Assembly (NCBI GenBank): GCA_041588495.1
Contig: JBFGWM010000076.1
Location: 1 to 11,225 of the forward strand
Source: JBFGWM01 sp041588495
GTDB taxonomy: Bacteria; Pseudomonadota; Gammaproteobacteria; Pseudomonadales; JBFGWM01
DNA length: 11,225 bases
Reading direction: 5' to 3'
Shown here: piece after piece, positions 7,001-11,225 of the stretch
Layout: each line of letters begins with the position of its first letter
Position numbering within the stretch: position 1 is the first letter of the stretch
Notes under the pieces: model-generated
Told to the model about the DNA's origin: nothing
The model's database searches: none
What the model saw: only the letters and a program-made list of their open reading frames with translations
Made by a program: the position numbers and the translations under genes

Positions 7001-7109
7001 TGAAAAATATAGGAAAAAAATAAAAAATTAGTAGCGTGTCGATTTGTCATATTGTCAGACAATTGAACCATCCATGTTTTCCGAACGTTTGTCCCCAGAG
7101 TTATCCACA
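7001..7109 (+). repeat. module B: second AT-rich element followed by a tandem DnaA-box pair
   Basis: Module B starts with TGAAAAATATAGGAAAAAAA (7001-7020), differing from the module A element mainly by a TA insertion and one extra A. At 88 bp from its start come TTGTCCCCA (7089-7097) and the perfect box TTATCCACA (7101-7109), again three bases apart. The 24-base stretches spanning the two pairs (from 6775 and 7089) agree at 19 positions by hand alignment. The sequence between AT element and pair has diverged. Confidence 0.6.
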
Positions 7110-7336
7110 GATTGGCCCGGGTTTTTCGGATTGTCTCCGTGCACCGTGATGGTGCCCACGACCAGGATTCCGTTGACGTGGGCGCGCTGTGCGCCCCGGT
7201 GCGAGTACTTGCATACCTTAATAAGTCCCTGATATTCAGCAATTAAATCGACGGAATCGATGATTTCAGGGCGCTCCCGGGTGGAAATCCTCGCTGCGGC
7301 CGGCCCAGGCAGCACAAAGTAGACCGCGCGGTTCAT
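7055..7336 (-). CDS. possible small protein (93 aa) inside the DnaA-box region
   Basis: This ORF runs from ATG at 7336, with AGGA a few bases upstream, to TGA at 7055. Its first two thirds look more protein-like than other frames here (VYFVLPGPAAARIS, EIIDSVDLIAEYQGLIKVCKY, NGILVVGTITVHGDN). The last third runs antisense through the module B box pair and has mixed third positions. No domain is recognised. Overlap with the DnaA boxes argues that it is a chance frame, or a gene whose end has been taken over by the binding sites. Confidence 0.25.
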   Translation of the reverse strand: MNRAVYFVLPGPAAARISTRERPEIIDSVDLIAEYQGLIKVCKYSHRGAQRAHVNGILVVGTITVHGDNPKNPGQSVDNSGDKRSENMDGSIV

Positions 7337-7373
7337 CCGTTCCTCTGCGCGGCGCCCGGGGAACTGGCCCGAG

Positions 7374-7382
7374 TTATCCACC
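7374..7382 (+). promoter_or_regulatory. DnaA box TTATCCACC
   Basis: One mismatch, at the last base. Like the perfect box at 7101 it is preceded by GAG, giving GAGTTATCCAC at both sites. It is the rightmost strong site and lies just before a small hairpin (7385-7399). Confidence 0.45.
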
Positions 7383-7384
7383 GG

Positions 7385-7399
7385 CACTTGGAACAAGTG
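7385..7399 (+). terminator. small hairpin followed by a T-rich stretch
   Basis: CACTTG (7385-7390) and CAAGTG (7394-7399) form a perfect 6-bp stem with a GAA loop, followed by TTTATT. Short and AT-containing, so at best a weak plus-strand terminator. It may instead be a structural part of the DnaA-box region. Confidence 0.25.
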
Positions 7400-7524
7400 T
7401 TTATTCCAGTGTCAATGGTCGAAATGCCAAAATGGGCCGTTTCCGAAAAAAATGGCATAAAAAGTTTGCAAGACGGTGCCATGCCGGGGAGGAACCGCCG
7501 CGATTGGCGCCGTTAGTGCACCGT

Positions 7525-7553
7525 TTGCTGGAAAATTGGTCAAAAGCTAAGCT
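7525..7553 (+). promoter_or_regulatory. candidate promoter for the diiron protein gene
   Basis: TTGCTG (7525-7530), a 17-nt spacer and TAAGCT (7548-7553) lie about 40 nt before the ATG at 7595. Each hexamer matches consensus at 3 of 6 positions but the spacing is ideal. The palindrome GGTTAACC follows at 7556-7563, close to the expected transcript start. Confidence 0.35.
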
Positions 7554-7594
7554 GAGGTTAACCCTGTGAACCCCGGATTCCGGAGGTGTGCGCC

Positions 7595-8521
7595 ATGCAG
7601 GTTTCGAGCGAACTCACGACTTTTGCACGGGAACAAGGTATCGAGGGCCTGACCGAGCCGACCCTGAGGAGTATTCGCGACGGCGAATACCCGGTGGATC
7701 GCGCCGGCCGGTTCCTCGCTTTCCAGGATCGCATCAACCGCGAACTGCTCCGTCACCCCGTGATCACCGGCAACGACTTCACCGCCTGGTTCAGCCGCGG
7801 TGAGTTCAGCGACGTGCAGCTCAAGCACTTCATCCAGCAGTTCTCGGTGTTTTCCAACCAGTTCCTGGTGGCCCAGCTGCACAAGATGATCAATGCCGAT
7901 TCCCTGGAGGAAATGCACGCCTCCAAGGAAATCCTCGCCAACGAGATCGGCGTGGTGTTCACCGGCTCCAGCGCCCACGCCGACGCGTCCGCACTGGCCA
8001 CGGAGGAGCGCGACATGATCCGCACCTTCGGCGGGACCGAGGGCAGCGTGGAAGGCGGCGTGTTTCATTTCAAGGCGGCGCATTTCGAGCTGCTGATGCG
8101 CATGGCGCATTACCTCGGGCTGGAGTTCCGTGATCTCGGCAAGCGCCGGCACGGCAGCCAGAGCACGCTGTTCTTCTGCGACGAACTGATCCGGCTTTAC
8201 GGCAGCGAGGACTACGCGGTGTCGACCGCCGCTTCCTATGCCGTCGAGAACTGGGCCGCCGCCGGTTTCTGGAAGGAGTTGATCCACGGCCTGGTCGGTT
8301 ACAAGGAACGTCGCGACATGGCGCGCCTGCCCCTCGCGTTCTTCACCTGGCATGACCAGCTCGAGGCCAACCACGCCCGGCATACCCAGGAAGAACTCGA
8401 GGAATACTACTTCACCCACGAGGTAAACGAGGACGCGTTCATCCGTTACGGGAACGAGATGCTCGACGGCGTGCACGCTTTCTGGAAAGGCCTCGACGCG
8501 GATCGCAGGAAAGTCCACTGA
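7595..8521 (+). CDS. heme-oxygenase-like diiron protein (HDO superfamily), substrate unknown
   Basis: A 308-residue soluble, mostly helical protein. ATG at 7595 has GGAGG 8 nt upstream; an in-frame GTG at 7586 overlaps that site and is rejected. It fits the HDO group (TENA/PqqC-fold enzymes such as CADD, UndA, BesC and SznF). Candidate iron ligands are Glu117 and His128 (NEIGVVFTGSSAH), Glu218 (YAVENWAAAGFW), and His253, Glu257 and His260. The last three form the H-x3-E-x2-H pattern (WHDQLEANH), which matches the H-x3-D-x2-H of CADD, so a full six-ligand diiron site is present. It is longer than CADD, with about 50 extra N-terminal residues. Such enzymes use O2 for oxidative cleavage, desaturation or N-oxygenation. 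The substrate cannot be deduced. It converges on maiA with a 6-nt gap, so it is not in that operon. Confidence 0.82.
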   Translation: MQVSSELTTFAREQGIEGLTEPTLRSIRDGEYPVDRAGRFLAFQDRINRELLRHPVITGNDFTAWFSRGEFSDVQLKHFIQQFSVFSNQFLVAQLHKMINADSLEEMHASKEILANEIGVVFTGSSAHADASALATEERDMIRTFGGTEGSVEGGVFHFKAAHFELLMRMAHYLGLEFRDLGKRRHGSQSTLFFCDELIRLYGSEDYAVSTAASYAVENWAAAGFWKELIHGLVGYKERRDMARLPLAFFTWHDQLEANHARHTQEELEEYYFTHEVNEDAFIRYGNEMLDGVHAFWKGLDADRRKVH

Positions 8522-8527
8522 CGGGAC

Positions 8528-9163
8528 TCACTTCGGTGCGTGGTTCTCCGGCGCTGCCTCGGCAAACGCGTCGAGCGCAAGGCAGCGCTCGTTGATCTGC
8601 AGGATGTTCGGATAAGCCTCTAGGGGGCAGTCGAAACGCTGCGCGTTGTAGACCTGGGGCACCAGGCACAGGTCGGCCAGGGTGGGTTCGTCCCCGCAAC
8701 AGAACGTATTGTTGTTTGCCGCGACGTGCGTCTCGAACGCGGTGAACCCGCGCGCGATCCAGTGCCGGTACCAGGCCAGGGTTTCCTGCTTGGCGTGGCC
8801 GAGTTCTGTCTCCAGGTAGCGCAGGACACCGAGGTTGTTGAGGGGCTGGATGTCGCACGCGACCAGGTGGGCGAGGGCGCGCGAGCGCGCGCGCTGTTCC
8901 GGGTCACGCGGTAGCAGGCGCGGCTCGGGGTAACATTCCTCCAGGTACTCGATGATGGCCAGGGACTGGGTGAGGATTGCCTGGCCAGTGTCCAGCGCGG
9001 GGACCCGCGCTTCCGGGTTGAGAGCCGTGAACTCGGGCGCGTACTGGGCGCCACCGTCGGCAACCAGGTCCACGCCCACGCACTGGTAGCTGACGCCTTT
9101 CAGGTTGAGTGCGATGCGCACGCGATAGCTGGAGGATGAGCGGTAGTAATGGAACAGTTTCAT
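8528..9163 (-). CDS. maiA: maleylacetoacetate isomerase (zeta-class glutathione transferase)
   Basis: A 211-residue GST-fold enzyme that isomerises maleylacetoacetate to fumarylacetoacetate using glutathione. The N-terminal thioredoxin-like domain (about 1-82) holds the zeta motif SSSSYRVRIAL (residues 9-19). The family more often has Cys at the third of these positions (SSCS), while the first serines are the catalytic ones. It also holds the cis-Pro segment ARVPAL and the glutathione-binding QSLAIIEYLEE. The helical C-terminal domain has the LADLCLVPQVYNAQRF block typical of MaiA. The length matches the family (about 212). ATG at 9163 is chosen over the longer frame because MKLFHYYRSS is the family start. 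It lies 4 nt after the fumarylacetoacetase stop. Last gene of the homogentisate operon. Confidence 0.93.
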   Translation of the reverse strand: MKLFHYYRSSSSYRVRIALNLKGVSYQCVGVDLVADGGAQYAPEFTALNPEARVPALDTGQAILTQSLAIIEYLEECYPEPRLLPRDPEQRARSRALAHLVACDIQPLNNLGVLRYLETELGHAKQETLAWYRHWIARGFTAFETHVAANNNTFCCGDEPTLADLCLVPQVYNAQRFDCPLEAYPNILQINERCLALDAFAEAAPENHAPK

Positions 9164-9167
9164 GGCG

Positions 9168-10163
9168 TCATTCCCTGTCCGGCGCGGTGAAGCGGGTGAT
9201 GACCTGGTCGATGGCGCCAAACACGCTGCGACCCGCGCGATCGAGCATTTCCAGGCGCACACGGTCGCCCGGGCGCAGGAAGGGCGTGACGGCCTCCCCG
9301 TCGGCGAGCTTTTCCAGCATGCGTTTTTCCGCGATGCACGATGAACCCCGCGACCGGTCCGCGTTGGACACGGTTCCCGAGCCGATGATGGTGCCCGCGC
9401 CGAGGGGCCGGGTGCGCGCGGCGTGGGCGATCAGCTGGTCGAAGCCGAAGGTCATGTCCTCGCCGGCATCCGGCGCGCCGAAGCGTTCGCCGTTGAGCGT
9501 GGAAACCAGGGGCAGGTGCACCCGCGACTCGCGCCAGGCGTCACCGAGCTCGTCGGGGGTGACCGCGGCCGGGGCGAACGCGGTCGGCGGCTTGGACTGG
9601 AAGAAGCCGAAACCCTTGGCCAGTTCACCCGGGATCAGGTTGCGCAGTGACACGTCATTGACCAGGGCCAGGAGGGCGATGCGCGCACCGGCCGCCGATG
9701 CGTGAATGCCTTGTTCCACGTCGCCGGTGACAACGGCGATTTCCGCCTCGAAGTCGAGTCCCCAGTCGTCGTCCTGCAGCGGGATCGGGTCACAGGGTCC
9801 GAGGAGGGTGTCACTGCCGCCCTGGTAGAGCAGCGGATCGGTCCAGAACTCCGGCGGCATTGCCGCGCCGCGGGCCTTGCGCACCAGTTCGACGTGGTTG
9901 ACGTAGGCGCTGCCGTCGGCCCACTGGTAGGCGCGGGGCAACGGTGCGGCGGCGTCGCGGGGATCAAACGCGAGCCCGGTATCCGGCCGGTTCTCGAGTC
10001 GCGCGGCGGCCTCGGCCAGGCGCGGTGCGACCGCGTTCCAGTCGTCCAGGGCCGCCTGCAGGGTCGCGGCGATATCGGGAACCGGCTGTACGCGCTGCAG
10101 GTCGCGGCTGACCACCACCAGTCGCCCGTCTCGCGAGCCGTCGCGCAGGCTGGCGAGTTTCAT
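9168..10163 (-). CDS. fumarylacetoacetate hydrolase (short bacterial type)
   Basis: A 331-residue FAH-family hydrolase, expected to split fumarylacetoacetate into fumarate and acetoacetate, the final step of tyrosine catabolism. The metal site signature is D137-x-E139-x-E141 (GLDFEAEIAVVTGD) with Asp170 (LVNDVSLRN). The following GFGFFQSKPPTAFAPAAVTPDEL holds the conserved Lys191, and IGSGTVSN is near the C-terminal part. It is of the 330-residue proteobacterial type rather than the 420-residue eukaryote-like FahA. The start is ATG at 10163, overlapping the hmgA TGA by 4 nt (ATGA). An upstream in-frame ATG at 10208 lies inside hmgA and is rejected. Its place between hmgA and maiA makes the substrate assignment firm. 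Confidence 0.92.
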   Translation of the reverse strand: MKLASLRDGSRDGRLVVVSRDLQRVQPVPDIAATLQAALDDWNAVAPRLAEAAARLENRPDTGLAFDPRDAAAPLPRAYQWADGSAYVNHVELVRKARGAAMPPEFWTDPLLYQGGSDTLLGPCDPIPLQDDDWGLDFEAEIAVVTGDVEQGIHASAAGARIALLALVNDVSLRNLIPGELAKGFGFFQSKPPTAFAPAAVTPDELGDAWRESRVHLPLVSTLNGERFGAPDAGEDMTFGFDQLIAHAARTRPLGAGTIIGSGTVSNADRSRGSSCIAEKRMLEKLADGEAVTPFLRPGDRVRLEMLDRAGRSVFGAIDQVITRFTAPDRE

Positions 10164-11225
10164 GCGGAATTTCCGTCGTCCCGCCAGCTGTCGATGTAGC
10201 CGGTCCATTCGACGTCGTGGGCGGACTTTCCGGGCCGCAGGTCCTGGCGGGTGTCGATCATGACCGCGACCTCCGAGGTTTCCGTGCGTCCGCCCCGCAT
10301 CGCCGCGCGGTAGGCGCCGGGATGGGGGCCGTGGGTGAAGCCGCGGGGATGAAACGTCAGCATGCCGGGGCGGATGTTGTCGCGACTGAAGAACTCCCCG
10401 GCATGGTAGAAGATGACCTCGTCGTAGTCATCGTTGCTGTGATAGAAGGGCACCTTCAGCGCACCCGGGTCGGTTTCCAGCGGGCGCGGCACGAAGGTGC
10501 AGACCACGAAGTGCTCGGCGGCGAACGTGGTGTGCACCGAGGGCGGGAGGTGAAAGCGTGGGCTGGTCAGTGGGCGGATGTCCCGCCAGTTCAGGCGCCG
10601 CACGCAGACCTCGCCGTGCCAGCCCGCGGCATCCAGGGGGTTGAACGGGAACGTGACCAGCGCGCGCTGATCGCCATGCCGGATCACCACCTGCCACTCG
10701 TTTTCGTCCTGCTGCGCGAGGAACGCCTCGTCAATGGCGGGGAGGTCGGGCACCGCCGGGTCGAAGACGGCGTGAGCGCCGGCGAACCCCTTGTCCGGCA
10801 GGCCCAGCACCTGGTCGGTTGCATCCACCACGAGGAACGTGGATGGCGCCCCGGGTTCCAGGCGCCACAGGGTACCGCGGGGAATGACCAGGTAGTCACC
10901 CTCGCGGTATTCGAGGTGTCCGAAGTCGCAGAACAGGTCACCCTGTCCGGCGTGGGTGAATATCAGGGTATCGCCATCGGCATTGCGTACCGGGCGCGGC
11001 ATGGCGTCGGCGCAGCGCCACAGGCGCAGCTGGCAGTCGCCGTTGTGCAACACCGGGGGCGCGTCCCAGGGAACCGGGTATTCGGCGTCCAGTTGCAGCA
11101 GGTCATAAGCATGGGGGCGCGGTTCGCCTTCCCAGGCCGTCCATCCCGTGGGCGGGTGGCGATGGTGCAGGTGGGTGGCCGGGCCATAGAATCCGGCGCG
11201 ACCCATCTCGCGCTCGTAAGGCGCC
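10160..11225 (-). CDS. hmgA: homogentisate 1,2-dioxygenase (5' end cut by the window edge)
   Basis: Non-heme iron cupin dioxygenase that opens the ring of homogentisate to maleylacetoacetate. The frame stays open past the Met at 11206 (preceding residues APYERE) to the edge. The family has a GxYEREMGR-x-GF block there, so the true start lies outside the window, perhaps 25-35 codons further. Counting from Met 11206 as 1, the iron site is probably His256, Glu263 and His292 (YHSNDDYDEV and GFTHGPHPG). The His-His spacing of 36 equals that of the human enzyme (335/371). Other family blocks are GFYGPATHLHHRHPPTGW, GDTLIFTHAGQGDL and EYREGDYLVIPRGT. It is the shorter form (about 380 residues in all) common in many bacteria, not the 430-residue eukaryote-like form. 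It is the first known gene of the hmgA-fah-maiA operon. Confidence 0.93.
   Translation of the reverse strand, partial: APYEREMGRAGFYGPATHLHHRHPPTGWTAWEGEPRPHAYDLLQLDAEYPVPWDAPPVLHNGDCQLRLWRCADAMPRPVRNADGDTLIFTHAGQGDLFCDFGHLEYREGDYLVIPRGTLWRLEPGAPSTFLVVDATDQVLGLPDKGFAGAHAVFDPAVPDLPAIDEAFLAQQDENEWQVVIRHGDQRALVTFPFNPLDAAGWHGEVCVRRLNWRDIRPLTSPRFHLPPSVHTTFAAEHFVVCTFVPRPLETDPGALKVPFYHSNDDYDEVIFYHAGEFFSRDNIRPGMLTFHPRGFTHGPHPGAYRAAMRGGRTETSEVAVMIDTRQDLRPGKSAHDVEWTGYIDSWRDDGNSA

Larger units (their letters stand above)
6604..7382 (+). other. DnaA-box cluster: candidate replication origin or DnaA-titration locus
   Basis: Nine-base DnaA boxes (consensus TTWTNCACA) lie on the plus strand at 6604 (TTATGCACA, perfect), 6729 (TTATCCAAA, the E. 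coli R3 type), 6787 (CTATCCACA, one mismatch), 7101 (TTATCCACA, perfect) and 7374 (TTATCCACC, one mismatch). Weaker sites are CTGTCCACA (6775), TTATCAACG (6914), TTGTCCCCA (7089) and TTATTCCAG (7401, just beyond). All point the same way; none was noticed on the minus strand. In a high-GC genome this A/T-containing 9-mer should be very rare by chance, so the clustering is meaningful. Two AT-rich tracts that could be unwinding elements sit among them. An oriC normally shows this combination, but no dnaA/dnaN/gidA/rpmH gene is near. A datA-like titration site, a chromid origin or a relocated oriC are all possible. Confidence 0.65.
6341..7594. other. 1.25-kb gene-poor region with DnaA boxes and AT-rich tracts
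   Basis: There is no convincing gene between the SDR start and the diiron-protein start. 6341-6603 is GC-rich and holds one good hairpin (6508-6532) but no clear SDR promoter. 6604-7382 holds a same-strand set of DnaA boxes and two AT-rich tracts, 6661-6720 (about 23% GC) and 7001-7060 (about 27% GC), far below the rest of the window. 7383-7594 holds a small hairpin (7385-7399), an A-rich stretch, an inverted ATGCCA/TGGCAT repeat (near 7423-7457) and a promoter candidate for the next gene. A 93-codon minus-strand ORF (7055-7336) is the only plausible coding sequence. Confidence 0.7.

Noticed and set aside
6801..7031. Plus-strand frame with a hydrophobic stretch and a basic tail in the AT-rich region
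   Set aside because: No good ribosome site, no coding-type codon bias, and its basic tail is simply the A-tract of module B read as Lys codons.
6604..7382. Plasmid or phage replicon with iterons
   Set aside because: The repeats are DnaA-box type and unevenly spaced, and no Rep, Par, integrase or toxin gene is present; flanks are ordinary chromosomal genes.
6341..7594. tRNA or known structured RNA in the gene-free region
   Set aside because: No T-loop GTTCGA-type motif with an acceptor stem was found, and no riboswitch core was recognised. Folding and a covariance search could not be run.
7547..8518. Minus-strand open frame of 323 codons opposite the diiron-protein gene
   Set aside because: The plus strand has the ribosome site, the ligand motif H-x3-E-x2-H and C/G third positions; the minus frame is its mirror.

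Overview
The window is high-GC (clearly above 60% by eye) with strong G/C bias at third codon positions. Its gene content is an OprD-family porin, lipoproteins, an M48 protease lipoprotein, an RssA-like patatin, and a short-form homogentisate pathway. Together these suggest a Gram-negative proteobacterium, most likely a gammaproteobacterium. Lineage below that cannot be settled from the sequence. No transposase, phage, CRISPR, tRNA or rRNA was seen.

Left part (1-6340): every gene is on the minus strand. Reading in transcription order from the right, they are an SDR oxidoreductase (6340-5570) and a patatin-like phospholipase (5461-4505). Then comes a tightly overlapped three-gene unit of lipoprotein, M48 metalloprotease lipoprotein with TPR tail, and lipoprotein (4314-1791). 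Next is a small 53-codon ORF whose stop overlaps the start of an OprD-type porin (1695-182). Last is the first 14 codons of a gene with a signal peptide that leaves the window at the left edge. The theme is envelope and lipid.

Middle (6341-7594): about 1.25 kb without a convincing gene, and the most unusual part of the window. It holds several DnaA boxes or near-boxes, all in the same orientation, including one perfect TTATCCACA, a TTATGCACA, an R3-type TTATCCAAA, a CTATCCACA and a TTATCCACC. Two AT-rich elements of nearly the same sequence each lie about 87 bp before a tandem pair of boxes with 12-bp periodicity. So the same AT-tract plus box-pair module occurs twice, about 314 bp apart. This looks like a replication origin or a DnaA-titration/regulatory locus, although no dnaA, dnaN, gidA, rpmH, parAB or rep gene is in view.

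Right part (7595-11225): a plus-strand gene for a heme-oxygenase-like diiron protein with a complete set of candidate metal ligands and unknown substrate. It converges with a 6-nt gap on a minus-strand operon for the last steps of tyrosine/phenylalanine catabolism. That operon runs hmgA (homogentisate dioxygenase, cut by the right edge), then a short-type fumarylacetoacetate hydrolase, then maiA (maleylacetoacetate isomerase). Together these convert homogentisate to fumarate and acetoacetate.
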